Of a DNA stretch of 64,000 nt, positions 1 through 10,977 are shown piece by piece. Position 1 is the first letter of the stretch, and each line of letters begins with the position of its first letter. The notes under the pieces were generated by a model. It was not told where the DNA came from. It saw only the letters and a list, made by a program, of their open reading frames with translations, and did not search any database. Both the position numbers and the translations under genes were made by a program. This DNA is from Sulfurimonas sp. HSL3-2 (GTDB lineage: Bacteria; Campylobacterota; Campylobacteria; Campylobacterales; Sulfurimonadaceae), in assembly GCF_039645965.1 (NCBI RefSeq), contig NZ_CP147917.1, positions 2,046,001 to 2,110,000 of the forward strand, given 5' to 3'.

Positions 1-858
1 ACCGTGTGAAAGAATGTCAGCAACTAAAGCCGGAGTAAACGCAGCTATATTTGGTGCAACAAAATCCATACCTTTACCATCTGCTCCGTGACAAGATGCA
101 CAAGTACCTGCAAAGATATCAGCACCGTCACCTTTCATACCGTTAGCAACATAATTTGCAACAGTTTCAATCTCAGCATCAGTGATTAACGCACCAGTGC
201 TAGCATTGAATAAACCGTTACGATCAGGCATCATACTAGTAGTTTTAACTAACTTACCGTTAGTCATCTCTTCATGTACAGCGATACCGTTGTTTGAACC
301 GTGTGTTACTACGAATGCAACAGTTTTAGCTTCTAAACGTTTGTTTAGGTTTGCAGCTTTACCGTCCATACCGTCAGCAGCAAGACCGTGACAAGGAGCA
401 CAATCAACAAGGAATACTGACTCACCCATGTTGTGTAGTTCTTCTTGACTCAAGTTTGCATATTTCTTTTCGAACTTAGCGTTAGCTACTGCTGAATCTT
501 CATTATACTCACCGATTTGAGAGTATGCATTAACTGGATAACCAGCTAAATAGTACCATCCTGCCCAAACGAGTAGTCCTAAGAATATAATTGCCCATCC
601 CATTGGAAGTGGGTTTTTATATTCGCCTATATCATCCCATTTTTCATCTGCAAGTTCACCGCCAGCAGTGTCTGATTGCATCTGGCGAACATATTTTGTA
701 ACAACGAAAACTGTTACGATTACAAGTACAACAGCACCAGCGACAGCTAACATATTGACTATGTCATTGTTTAAACCGCCCTTGATGTCCATCGCAACAT
801 ATGTAAAACCTAGCATCGCAGCAACAAATACTACACCTGCCAAATAAAGCTTATTCAT
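1..858 (-). CDS. ccoP: Cytochrome c oxidase cbb3-type subunit III (partial, C-terminus outside window)
   Basis: This gene encodes the di-haem c-type cytochrome subunit that passes electrons to the cbb3 oxidase in the inner membrane. The visible 286 residues start at an ATG behind a good ribosome site (TAGGAGG). They contain two N-terminal hydrophobic segments, then two CxxCH haem sites, CAPCH and CASCH, in the periplasmic part. The frame runs off the left edge of the window without a stop, so the gene is cut by the window and is not broken. It is the last gene of the ccoNOQP order on the minus strand, 9 bases after ccoQ. Identity is secure from the two haem sites, the membrane anchor and the neighbours. 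Confidence 0.95.
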   Translation of the reverse strand, partial: MNKLYLAGVVFVAAMLGFTYVAMDIKGGLNNDIVNMLAVAGAVVLVIVTVFVVTKYVRQMQSDTAGGELADEKWDDIGEYKNPLPMGWAIIFLGLLVWAGWYYLAGYPVNAYSQIGEYNEDSAVANAKFEKKYANLSQEELHNMGESVFLVDCAPCHGLAADGMDGKAANLNKRLEAKTVAFVVTHGSNNGIAVHEEMTNGKLVKTTSMMPDRNGLFNASTGALITDAEIETVANYVANGMKGDGADIFAGTCASCHGADGKGMDFVAPNIAAFTPALVADILSHG

Positions 859-867
859 ATATGCCTC

Positions 868-1071
868 CTACTTATTTTTTTCATCTTTTGAGATAGGTTC
901 TACCGGAGTATCGTCTATCTCGTCATTTAAAGCGATATTGCCATACTTCTCAAAATCTTTCGTACCTTTTTTTTCACTGCTGTATAGATGATAAATATAA
1001 CTATATAAAATTACTACCAGCAATACAACTAGTACGAAATAAGCATATCCTTGAAGCTGAACAATATCCAC
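868..1071 (-). CDS. ccoQ: cbb3-type cytochrome oxidase subunit IV (CcoQ/FixQ family)
   Basis: A 67-residue single-pass membrane protein with one long hydrophobic segment (about residues 9-28) and a charged, acidic cytoplasmic tail. Size, topology and position between ccoO and ccoP fit CcoQ, which stabilises the cbb3 complex. The start is a GTG preceded by AGGGGTG. It belongs to the ccoNOQP operon, with 9 bases on each side to its neighbours. CcoQ sequences are poorly conserved, so the call rests mainly on size and context. Confidence 0.88.
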   Translation of the reverse strand: MDIVQLQGYAYFVLVVLLVVILYSYIYHLYSSEKKGTKDFEKYGNIALNDEIDDTPVEPISKDEKNK

Positions 1072-1080
1072 TTTACACCC

Positions 1081-1773
1081 CTATTTTAAACTGTTTAAAT
1101 ATGCAATTAAAGCTACGATTTCAGGGATTTTTCCTGCTGCAACCATATCTTGTACATTTTTATCTTTCATATCAGCAGTGATCACTTTTGCTTCAGCTAA
1201 TGCCATTGCATGCGCTTCTGCTACTGAATTTGCCATAGGAACTGTAACTGTACTACCATCTTTCATAGGTACAGGTTTGTTATATGGAACACTGAAAAAT
1301 TCTGCATTAGTTAACTGAGATGCATAAGCAGTATCAATATCAGCTAAATTTGTGAACATCCAAGCATATGCAGGCATAATTGAACCTGGAACAACACCGG
1401 CAGGATCTTTCATATGATTTTCATGCCAGTCAGTAGTACGATAGTTACCAACACGGTGAAGATCCGGACCTGTACGTTTTGAACCCCAAAGGAATGGACG
1501 ATCATAAGCATACTCACCACTTAAAGAGTAGTGACCGTAACGGTCAGTTTCAGCTTTAAACGGACGAATAAGTTGTGAGTGACAAGCATTACAACTGTTT
1601 TTGATGTAAACATCACGACCAGCCATCTCTAAAAGAGTGTATGGCTTAGTACCTACAACCGGTTGAGCCGCTTGAGCGAAGTTTGGCAGAATCTCTACTA
1701 AACCAGCAAAAGCAATTACTAAAAACACACCTACCGCAAAAAAGAACGGACGTTTTTCTAACCAATGAAACAT
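1081..1773 (-). CDS. ccoO: cbb3-type cytochrome c oxidase subunit II
   Basis: Mono-haem cytochrome c subunit of the cbb3 terminal oxidase. An N-terminal membrane anchor begins MFHWLEKRPFFF, followed by a single haem site NACHSQ in the periplasmic domain and the conserved YDRPFLWGSKRTGPDL stretch. An open frame extends 22 codons further upstream, but the ATG at 1773 is preferred. It has a strong ribosome site (AAGGGGG) and avoids overlapping the end of ccoN. The resulting 230 residues match the usual CcoO length. It lies 19 bases after ccoN. Confidence 0.95.
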   Translation of the reverse strand: MFHWLEKRPFFFAVGVFLVIAFAGLVEILPNFAQAAQPVVGTKPYTLLEMAGRDVYIKNSCNACHSQLIRPFKAETDRYGHYSLSGEYAYDRPFLWGSKRTGPDLHRVGNYRTTDWHENHMKDPAGVVPGSIMPAYAWMFTNLADIDTAYASQLTNAEFFSVPYNKPVPMKDGSTVTVPMANSVAEAHAMALAEAKVITADMKDKNVQDMVAAGKIPEIVALIAYLNSLK

Positions 1774-1792
1774 ATTATTTTCCCCCTTCTTT

Positions 1793-3292
1793 CTACGCTG
1801 CCATAGGAGAAGCGTTTTGTAACTCGCTCTCTTCAACACGACGACCAGCTGTCATAGTTTTATAGATATTCCATGCGAACATTAAGAAACCTATTAAGTA
1901 TAAAGCACCACCAACAGCACGAATTGTATAGTATGGGTGAAGAGCAGTAACTGTATCGATAAATGAGTAAGCTAAGTTACCGTATTCATCGTGAGCACGC
2001 CACATCATACCTTGAGTAATACCAGCGATCCACATAGAAGTGAAGTATAAAACAACACCTAACGTTTGAATCCAGAATTGTGCTGCCATTAATGATTTTG
2101 AATATAGTTCACGTTTAAATACACGTGGAGCCATATGGAAAAGTGCAGACATGATCATGAATCCAACCCATCCAAGTACACCATCGTGAACGTGACCGAT
2201 AATCCAGTCAGTAAAGTGAGCGATCGCATTAACAGATTTGATAGCTTGGATCGGTCCTTCTAATGTTGAGAACATATAGAAAGTAGAAGCAAGGATCATA
2301 AACTTGATTAACGGAGACGCTGCAACTTGTTGCCACTCACCCTTCATTGTAAGAAGCATATTTATAGCACTACCCCATGATGGAAGAATTAGAACTACAG
2401 AGAAAACAGATCCCATAGTTTGCATCCAATCCGGTACAGTAGAGAAAAGAAGGTGGTGTCCACCAGCCCATAAATAAACAAACATCAATCCCCAGAAAGA
2501 AAGTAAAGATAGTTTATATGAATAAACCGCTTGACCAGACTCTTTTGGTAGGAAGTAATAGATCATTGCAACGATAGGAACAGTAAATCCGAATGCAACC
2601 GCATTGTGACCATACCACCATTGTACCAACGCATCATTTGTACCTGAGTACATAGAGATAGAGTGATACCATGCACCTATACCTGTTTCACCAGCCGGTG
2701 AAGTCGCAAGCATTGTAGGTATTTCCATGTTGTTGAATAGATAAAGCATAGCTATACCTAAGAATGAAGCTATGTAATACCAAACTGAGATATAAAGTGA
2801 TCTTTCACGGCGAATACCGATAAGACCGAATATACCTAATCCCCAAAGTACCCATACAACAACGATAGCGATATCGATAGGCCACTCAAACTCAGCATAC
2901 TCTTTTGACGTTGTAACACCAGCGAATAAAGATACAACAACAGCAACAACACCGATTAAATATAACCAGAAGTGTAGTTTTCCAAGGAACATTAATACCT
3001 TAGATTCTGCCATTGAAACCTTTAATACACGTTGACCAACGTAGTACCAAGTAGCCCAAATACCACTTAACGTGAAACCAAAAATAACTGCATCTGTGTG
3101 CAGTGGACGTAAACGACTAAAGTTTGTAAATTCGTTTAGACCTAACCCGCCTAGTATAGTATTAACACCAGGAAAAGCCAGCTCTGCTGCCAAAATTACA
3201 CCGATAAGCATACCTACAAAGCCTAATAGAACTGTTGTAAACATGAACATCTTAGCAACTGTATAGTCATACTCTAATGGACGATTTTCCAT
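1793..3292 (-). CDS. ccoN: cbb3-type cytochrome c oxidase subunit I (catalytic)
   Basis: Catalytic haem-copper subunit of the high-affinity terminal oxidase, a roughly 12-helix membrane protein of 499 residues. Visible signatures are WWYGHNAVAFGFT, the His pair in GGHHLLFSTVPDW and the HVHDGVLGWVGF helix, which carry the metal and haem ligands of this family. The start is set at the ATG at 3292 because AAGGAGG lies just upstream; the frame stays open 14 codons further without a second good site. It is first in ccoNOQP. The leader carries a perfect 11-base-arm palindrome, a possible control site for oxygen- or copper-dependent expression. Confidence 0.97.
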   Translation of the reverse strand: MENRPLEYDYTVAKMFMFTTVLLGFVGMLIGVILAAELAFPGVNTILGGLGLNEFTNFSRLRPLHTDAVIFGFTLSGIWATWYYVGQRVLKVSMAESKVLMFLGKLHFWLYLIGVVAVVVSLFAGVTTSKEYAEFEWPIDIAIVVVWVLWGLGIFGLIGIRRERSLYISVWYYIASFLGIAMLYLFNNMEIPTMLATSPAGETGIGAWYHSISMYSGTNDALVQWWYGHNAVAFGFTVPIVAMIYYFLPKESGQAVYSYKLSLLSFWGLMFVYLWAGGHHLLFSTVPDWMQTMGSVFSVVLILPSWGSAINMLLTMKGEWQQVAASPLIKFMILASTFYMFSTLEGPIQAIKSVNAIAHFTDWIIGHVHDGVLGWVGFMIMSALFHMAPRVFKRELYSKSLMAAQFWIQTLGVVLYFTSMWIAGITQGMMWRAHDEYGNLAYSFIDTVTALHPYYTIRAVGGALYLIGFLMFAWNIYKTMTAGRRVEESELQNASPMAA

Positions 3293-3323
3293 ATATAGCC
3301 TCCTTAAAGATTCAAAGCGTAAC

Positions 3324-3346
3324 AGTCTATACACCGTGTATAGACT
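3324..3346. promoter_or_regulatory. Perfect palindrome in the ccoN leader (operator or mRNA hairpin)
   Basis: Two 11-base arms, AGTCTATACAC and its exact complement, face each other around a single C. The site lies 31-54 bases before the ccoN start. It also lies just downstream of a plausible minus-strand -10 element (TATTAT, complement of 3359-3364). That placement suits a repressor operator or a 5' UTR stem. It does not match the Fnr-type TTGAT-N4-ATCAA pattern. The binding factor is unknown. Confidence 0.6.
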
Positions 3347-3473
3347 ATAGACAGCATCATAATAGCAGAAGAAATATAAAAATTTAATTATTTATTTGCA
3401 ATCTCTTTATAGAAATAAAATTTAAGGGAGAATTAATTTTATTGTAGATTATTGTAACACAATGACAAAATTG

Positions 3474-4268
3474 TCAGTTTTTTGAACCGCATTTTCCCAT
3501 TCCGCATTTACCCGGTGCACATTTCATTGCAGGACCGCATTTCATCTGAGCGGGTTCTACTTTTTGAACCTCTTCTTTTGTGTTATACCAGTAGTCGAAT
3601 TGAAGATAAGCTTTATATATGGTCCAAATACCGAAAAGTATGACTGTGAGGGCTGCGAGCTGGATCATAAACGAACGAAATTTTTGTCCGGAGAACAGGC
3701 TTATAACAAAAGCGAAACTAAAAAGTGTAGGGATAGTAAAAATACCGAATATAAACATCACCAAAGCACCGTAAAGCGCAGATGACGTAGTCGTCGCAGT
3801 TACAAGCATAGTATAGACAAGTCCGCATGGAAGAAGTCCGTTTAACATACCCAGTATAAAGAAACTGCTCTTACTTCCCGAGTTCATCTGATATGTAAAC
3901 ATCTTTTTAAACCAGCTATAGTTGCTTATAGGTACCTCTATAGAGTTTAAAAACTTCAGTTTACCTGCAAAAGAGAGTCCCATAACTACCATTAAGACAC
4001 CTGCAATAGTGAACATCACAGATCTTGCAAGCGGATTTACTTCCCATAAAGAACCGAAATATCCAAATAGTGCACCTAAGACAGTATAAGTAAAGACACG
4101 TCCTAAATTATAAGAGAGATGATATAGAGATTGAGCAAGTTTAGAATCAGTCGGTTTTACCTTAGCCATCGTGTATGTCATAATAAATCCGCCGCACATA
4201 CCTATACAATGTCCGATAGAGCCAAGAAATGCAAAGCTGATGATCGCGGTTAATTCTAAACTGTTCAT
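3474..4268 (-). CDS. TauE/SafE (UreH-like) membrane protein with Cys-rich metal-binding-like tail
   Basis: A 264-residue polytopic inner-membrane protein with about six hydrophobic helices. It starts with a conserved GSIGHCIGMCGGF motif, typical of the sulfite exporter TauE/SafE / UreH-like group found in Campylobacterota beside cytochrome oxidase genes. The last 25 residues hold a run of Lys-Cys/Gly-Cys repeats (KCGPAMKCAPGKCGMGKCG) that resembles a copper- or nickel-binding tail. It sits directly upstream of ccoN on the same strand. My inference is a role in metal supply or redox assembly of the cbb3 oxidase. Sulfite or organic-anion export is the alternative that the family name suggests. 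The ribosome site is weak. Confidence 0.7.
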   Translation of the reverse strand: MNSLELTAIISFAFLGSIGHCIGMCGGFIMTYTMAKVKPTDSKLAQSLYHLSYNLGRVFTYTVLGALFGYFGSLWEVNPLARSVMFTIAGVLMVVMGLSFAGKLKFLNSIEVPISNYSWFKKMFTYQMNSGSKSSFFILGMLNGLLPCGLVYTMLVTATTTSSALYGALVMFIFGIFTIPTLFSFAFVISLFSGQKFRSFMIQLAALTVILFGIWTIYKAYLQFDYWYNTKEEVQKVEPAQMKCGPAMKCAPGKCGMGKCGSKN

Positions 4269-4326
4269 TAAGTAATTTCTTTTATTATGATTTTAACGGC
4301 TAAGTGTTAATTTTGTGTTAAGTGTT

Positions 4327-4358
4327 CTCAAAAGAGCAATAAAGCTCTTATCTTTGAG
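4327..4358 (-). terminator. Hairpin at the end of carA (weak terminator or attenuator)
   Basis: On the minus strand an inner stem AAGAGC/GCTCTT with a six-base loop is backed by an outer CTCAA/TTGAG stem. The structure overlaps the carA stop codon. No run of T follows, so it may only slow or process the transcript before the TauE-like gene. Confidence 0.4.
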
Positions 4359-5481
4359 ATTTTAAAAGAGAAAGGAATTCACCGAAGATATAACTGCTCT
4401 CTTTTGGCCCCGGGCTTGATTCCGGATGGTGTTGAACCGAAAAGATCGGTCCGTCTTTATAGATCAGACCTTCGATAGTGTCGTCAAAAAGATTCATATG
4501 CGTCACTTCTGCTATCTCGACAATAGCTTCAGGCACATTATAGTTATGATTTTGTGCTGTGATCTCTACGACTCCGGTTTTCACATTTTTCACAGGATGA
4601 TTCCCGCCGTGGTGACCGAATTTCAGTTTAAACGTGTCGTATCCGTGAGAGATCGAAAGCAGCTGATGACCTAAACAGATCCCAAACATAGGAATTTTTG
4701 CAGCGATCAGTTTTTTTATCTGTTCCTGCTCAGCTTTTAATACAAGAGGATCTCCCGGACCGTTTGATAAGAACACACCGTCGATCTCTTTGTTGTTATA
4801 TCTTGAGATAAGCTCGTCACCGCTGAATGTGTTTGGTACGACTTCCACTTCTAAGCCTGCTTGCGTAAGTTCGTTTAATATATTTCTTTTTACACCGAAA
4901 TCTATCGCAACTATTTTAGCTTCAGCTTTTGGAGCATCGTTATATCTGAAGTTAAAAGGATCATATGTTCCGTTTTTATGGACATAACTCTCTTTTGTAC
5001 TTACTTTTTCTATATAGTTCACATCTTCGATACGAGGAGAACTTTCTAAGATCTTTTTGAGTTCCTCTTTATCGTTTACTTCAGTCGATGCGACCATCAT
5101 CATCGAGCCCTGCTCTCTGATCATCTTCGTAAGATATCTCGTATCTATGTCACAGATCCCCATAACATTGTGTTTTTTTAGAAAATCAGAAAGAGAACCC
5201 TGCGCTCTAAAGTTAGAGTAACGCTCTTGGTACTGACGTACTATCATCCCCTTCGCGTGAGCTGCTGTACTCTCCATATCTTCATCATTAACACCGACGT
5301 TACCGATCTCAGTCATCGTAAAAGTAACGAATTGACCTGCGTAAGAAGGATCAGACATGATCTCCTGATACCCGCTCATAGATGTGTTAAAAACTATCTC
5401 GCCGACATTTGTCGTGCTTGCACCAAAACTATTTGCTTCTAAAAAAGTTCCATTTTCAAGATATAACCAAACTTTTTGCAT
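4348..5481 (-). CDS. carA: Carbamoyl-phosphate synthase small (glutaminase) subunit
   Basis: Releases ammonia from glutamine for carbamoyl phosphate synthesis, feeding arginine and pyrimidine pathways together with CarB, which is not in this window. The 377 residues have the N-terminal CarA domain (YQEIMSDPSYAGQ) and a class I glutaminase domain with FLSNGPGDP. The catalytic Cys269 lies in GICLGHQLL, and His352 and Glu354 in HHPES. Length is normal. The start ATG overlaps the stop of the DUF507 gene by one base (TAATG), so the two are translationally coupled. Confidence 0.97.
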   Translation of the reverse strand: MQKVWLYLENGTFLEANSFGASTTNVGEIVFNTSMSGYQEIMSDPSYAGQFVTFTMTEIGNVGVNDEDMESTAAHAKGMIVRQYQERYSNFRAQGSLSDFLKKHNVMGICDIDTRYLTKMIREQGSMMMVASTEVNDKEELKKILESSPRIEDVNYIEKVSTKESYVHKNGTYDPFNFRYNDAPKAEAKIVAIDFGVKRNILNELTQAGLEVEVVPNTFSGDELISRYNNKEIDGVFLSNGPGDPLVLKAEQEQIKKLIAAKIPMFGICLGHQLLSISHGYDTFKLKFGHHGGNHPVKNVKTGVVEITAQNHNYNVPEAIVEIAEVTHMNLFDDTIEGLIYKDGPIFSVQHHPESSPGPKESSYIFGEFLSLLKSQR

Positions 5482-6032
5482 TATGCCATCCCTCTTCTTT
5501 GTAGCTCTTCATGAAAAAGTTTCTCATAAAGTATCTCATAATCATCTGTACCCGGAATAATAGTGCGTTTATATGAACCGATCTTCTCTCTTACTGCATT
5601 TTCAATCTCGTCGTTGTTCGCAATAAATGATGTTATTGAGTTATAGATGATGTTCTTGATACGGTTTTCCGTTACATCAAAATGTATCAGATCCTCTTCG
5701 TAAAGCTCATCTAAGATTTTATGTGAAAGGTCAGAGTAACGCTCTTCGTAATTTAGAATGATCCCAAACTCAGGCGCTAGTTTTTTCTTGATCATAAAGA
5801 AGAGTTGGCGCTCATCTGCAAGATAAAATTCTATTTGATCTTCATTATCGTCAACGATCTCATGGACCTTCTCTTCTAAAGCCATCTCTTGTTTGATATT
5901 CTCTAATAAAACTTTTTCCGCTTCATGTGCTACCGGATCTAAACCCTTAGTCATAGTAACAACACCACTTTTGTTTAAATCTATCGCTATTTTACTTGAT
6001 ATATGTGGTACAGTTTTAAGTGAAACTTTCAT
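5481..6032 (-). CDS. DUF507 family protein
   Basis: A 183-residue soluble protein of unknown function that matches the DUF507 family, widespread in Campylobacterota and Aquificae. It is rich in charged residues and predicted helix, and has no signal peptide or membrane segment. It sits directly before carA with a one-base overlap, an arrangement I recall from C. jejuni, so the pair probably shares one transcript. No catalytic motif is evident and I do not assign a function. Confidence 0.8.
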   Translation of the reverse strand: MKVSLKTVPHISSKIAIDLNKSGVVTMTKGLDPVAHEAEKVLLENIKQEMALEEKVHEIVDDNEDQIEFYLADERQLFFMIKKKLAPEFGIILNYEERYSDLSHKILDELYEEDLIHFDVTENRIKNIIYNSITSFIANNDEIENAVREKIGSYKRTIIPGTDDYEILYEKLFHEELQRRGMA

Positions 6033-6086
6033 ATTTAGCCCTATTTAAAATTTTATTATTTTACAATAAAAAAGGTAAAGAAATAA

Positions 6087-6692
6087 TTAGACTTCATCCT
6101 TTTTTCTTCGGCAGTAGATATTCCCCTCTTTAACCGTTGGCATAAAGCCGTTCATAACCAGTAAAATAAATCCTCCGACGTACGGGATCAATGAAAAAAG
6201 ATAATACCAGCCCGACTTGTTTATGTCATGAAAACGCTTGATAGAAGTCACGATATTGATATAGGCCAATGGAAGGAGTACGACTATAAACACACCGGCA
6301 AGAACGGCTATATCTGTATCTGACATACGATCTTTTCCCGTACTCATTATTGCGATCATTACCCCGTAAATAGCCCATATCAGAAGAGTTACAAGTGTTA
6401 TCTTCCAGTACTGCCATCTTGTATAACATCCTTGTGCCGAAAAAAGCTCCCCAAAGCCTTTCTCCTGCTCTTCATAATAGGGCACATCTGCAACCAATAT
6501 GCTGTTTATACTTTCTGTCAGATATATCTCTTTCGCACTGTTTTGCTCCGTGATGAAATCCGCTTCCATACCGTTTGCTATAAAGATATTGCTCTTTACA
6601 TCCTCTTTAGTAAAACTGTAACGCTCACCGCTCTCTGAGACTATCAGACCCGTATTCGTCTGAGCATCGAAATGTAAGATTTTCCCCTTCAT
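6087..6692 (-). CDS. Cold-shock-like N-terminal domain fused to DUF805 membrane domain
   Basis: A 201-residue protein. Residues 1-60 (MKGKILHFDAQTNTGLIV...) resemble a small OB-fold cold-shock-like domain, although the usual aromatic RNA-binding motif is degraded. From about residue 80 a DUF805 region follows: a RWQYWK entry motif, several hydrophobic helices and the signature KRFHDINKSGWYYL. DUF805 proteins are uncharacterised inner-membrane proteins. The start ATG directly follows the TAG stop of the motE-like gene, whose end contains the GAGGAGG ribosome site, so translation is coupled. Function is unknown. Confidence 0.75.
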   Translation of the reverse strand: MKGKILHFDAQTNTGLIVSESGERYSFTKEDVKSNIFIANGMEADFITEQNSAKEIYLTESINSILVADVPYYEEQEKGFGELFSAQGCYTRWQYWKITLVTLLIWAIYGVMIAIMSTGKDRMSDTDIAVLAGVFIVVLLPLAYINIVTSIKRFHDINKSGWYYLFSLIPYVGGFILLVMNGFMPTVKEGNIYCRRKKDEV

Positions 6693-7214
6693 CTACTCCT
6701 CCTCTATCTTTGTCATCAGTGTTGTGAGTTTTGATGCTTTCAGCGGATCCATCTTTGCGAGTATTTTACCTACTACAGCCGGTTTTAAAGAGCTCAGGAT
6801 CTTAACTGCCGTATCATCGTCAATCTGTGATATAACACCTGCTGCTGCACCCGGTTTCATCTTTGCATAAGTCTGTGAGACCTTGTCCATCTTTGTGTTT
6901 TGTATCGTCTCCAAGACTTTCTTGTTTTCTTCTAGCATAGACTTTATAGATGCCTCTTTTTTATTGACGTCATCATACTTTTCATCTATCTTGGCTTCTC
7001 TGATATTCAGGTCGTTCTCTTTTTTCTTTAAGAGGTCTTCCGTTGCTATTTTTAATGCATCAAGTGCCTGCTTTTGTTCATCGATACGTTCCAGCTCGAC
7101 TAAAAGTTCATTTTTTCTGTCTTCAAAGATCTTAGTACATTCAAAAAGTTTATCGTTTTTCTCTATTGCGAAAAGATTTATCGTAATTAGCAGGGCTAAA
7201 AGCAGGTATCTCAT
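6693..7214 (-). CDS. MotE-like periplasmic flagellar motor protein (MgtE N-domain-like)
   Basis: A 173-residue exported protein with a short signal peptide (MRYLLLALLITINLFA). A long charged coiled coil spans about residues 25-110. The C-terminal MgtE-N-like helical repeat region contains KMKPGAAAGVISQIDDDTAVKILSS in two overlapping parts. This architecture fits the MotE/Cj1496-type proteins that help build the Campylobacterota motor. Its start overlaps the fliJ stop by four bases (ATGA), which supports a flagellar role. A gene symbol is withheld because several paralogous MgtE-N proteins exist. Confidence 0.7.
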   Translation of the reverse strand: MRYLLLALLITINLFAIEKNDKLFECTKIFEDRKNELLVELERIDEQKQALDALKIATEDLLKKKENDLNIREAKIDEKYDDVNKKEASIKSMLEENKKVLETIQNTKMDKVSQTYAKMKPGAAAGVISQIDDDTAVKILSSLKPAVVGKILAKMDPLKASKLTTLMTKIEEE

Positions 7215-7633
7215 ATATTTCCTTTTCTGTTGTGGGTCATAATAGCTATCTCGTCTAAGTCTTTTGATTCTTGAATGCTTCTTTGCTTTAAAACTTTTTT
7301 GACCTCTTCAAGATCCAGATATTTGAACTTTTCATACTCTACGTTCGAATTTTTCAGTTTTATCGCGGCTAGTTCCACTTGTTTGTTTGCAAATGATACC
7401 CAATTTTTCTTATCATCCACAATCATTCTTTGAGAGCTGATGTAAGCTCTTGCCGATAACATATCTTGGATTTTGCCGCTTTGGGGGAGTTGTAGGTTTT
7501 GGAGTGCAGTGTAAGCTTCCTCTAGAGAAGAGTTCGCTTTATTTAAGTTGGCATTTGCCTGTTCGAATTCACGTTCACACCTGTCTAAATCATTCTTTTT
7601 GATTTTAAGAAGTGGCGTGTAACGCGTTTTCAT
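7211..7633 (-). CDS. fliJ: Flagellar export protein FliJ-like
   Basis: A 140-residue, almost entirely helical and highly charged protein starting MKTRYTPLLKIKKNDLDRCE, the pattern of FliJ family export chaperones/ATPase stalks. There is no signal peptide. FliJ links the FliI ATPase ring to the FlhA export gate. It precedes the motE-like gene with a four-base overlap and follows purA, the same order I recall in C. jejuni (Cj1498c-1496c). FliJ sequences diverge strongly, so the name rests on length, coiled-coil character and context. Confidence 0.7.
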   Translation of the reverse strand: MKTRYTPLLKIKKNDLDRCEREFEQANANLNKANSSLEEAYTALQNLQLPQSGKIQDMLSARAYISSQRMIVDDKKNWVSFANKQVELAAIKLKNSNVEYEKFKYLDLEEVKKVLKQRSIQESKDLDEIAIMTHNRKGNI

Positions 7634-7697
7634 ACTCTATCCTCTATGAGTCATGAGGTGAAAATTTCACACTCTTCAACTCGTGAATAATCTTTTT

Positions 7698-9795
<2,098 letters not shown>

Positions 9796-9799
<4 letters not shown>

Positions 9800-10902
9800 A
9801 ACTGGAAAAACACCTCATTAAATATACGATTAGCCGTTCCGTCATATTTTCTACGACCAAGCTTATCGAGTGCCAGCTCTACGCTGTTTACGACCCAAGC
9901 AGCTTCGTACGGAGAGATCAGACCCATCTGGTTGATCCTGAAGATCTTGCTTTTTAGGTGATCTTGTCCGCCTGCTACGTTGATATCGAACTCTTTTTTC
10001 AAGATATTTCTTATCTCGTTTGCATTTTCATCATCTATTGTCGTCATAGATTTTGCCGGAACTTTCGGATATACATGCAGACCTAAAGCTTCAAGAGCTT
10101 TGATGTTTGCCTCTGCACGGCGAGCTGTCTCAGAGTAAAGTTTCTCTAATCCGCCCTCATCCTTGATTCTCTGAAGAACCGACTCAAGACCGATGATCAA
10201 AGTCGTCGCAGCTGTCCACGCAGTCGTGTTTTTATTTTGGTTTTTGATCTCAGTCGCAAGGTTAAAATAGTACCCTCTTCCACTTCCGATCTTCTCTAAA
10301 GCAAGTTTGCTTAGACCCATGATCGCAAGTCCCGGAGGAAGCATAAGTGCTTTTTGACTTCCTGCTAACAGACAGTCGATGTTTGTCACGTCGATCGGTT
10401 CCACACCGACAGCAGTGATACCGTCAGCGATGATGATGATATCTTTGTTTATCGCTTTAACAGCTGCAGCGATCTCTTCAACACTGTGACGAAGCCCGCC
10501 TGCAGATTCACTCACCTGAATAGCGATCGCATCGATACCAGGATTTGCTTTAACAGCTGCTACTACTTCTTCAGCAGATGCCGGCGTATCCCACTCATTT
10601 TTGATCTCGATATTTTTTAATCCGTGAGCTACTGCGATCTTTCCAAAACGCTCGCCAAACTTCCCTGAATTGATGTTTAACAAAGTATCTTTACAAAGGT
10701 TTGTGACTGCAGCTTCCATCGCTCCAGTACCGCTTGATGAAAGCATAATAACCTCATCCATACCGAATAATTCAAATAAAAGTCCGCGAGTTCTTTCAAA
10801 AATCGCTTCAAATTCCGGAGTTCTGTGGTGTAGAGTCTCATCACTCATAGCGTTTCTAACACTTTGAGGAACCGGAGTAGGCCCTGGTGTAAAAAGTAAC
10901 AT
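9796..10902 (-). CDS. Class V aminotransferase (alanine/serine-glyoxylate aminotransferase family)
   Basis: A 368-residue PLP enzyme starting MLLFTPGPTPVPQSV. It contains SSSGTGAMEAA for the phosphate site, ADGITAVGVEPIDV with the PLP-ring Asp, and the Schiff-base lysine in AGSQKALMLPPGLA. The family transfers amino groups among alanine, serine, aspartate and glyoxylate. Bacterial members are often annotated as soluble hydrogenase small subunit or aspartate aminotransferase, and the real substrate cannot be read from sequence. It is the first gene of the coupled run leading to hisZ-like and purA. Confidence 0.85.
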
Positions 10903-10977
10903 TTAGTGTCCTATGTTTAATAAAATAAAAAAACCGTGTATTATAGCTAAAGAAGTATAAATCTTAAATTTAATTGC

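Noticed and set aside
1774-1839. Longer N-terminus of CcoO
   Set aside because: The 22 extra codons have a basic, non-membrane sequence, overlap the ccoN end, and lie upstream of a much better ribosome site.
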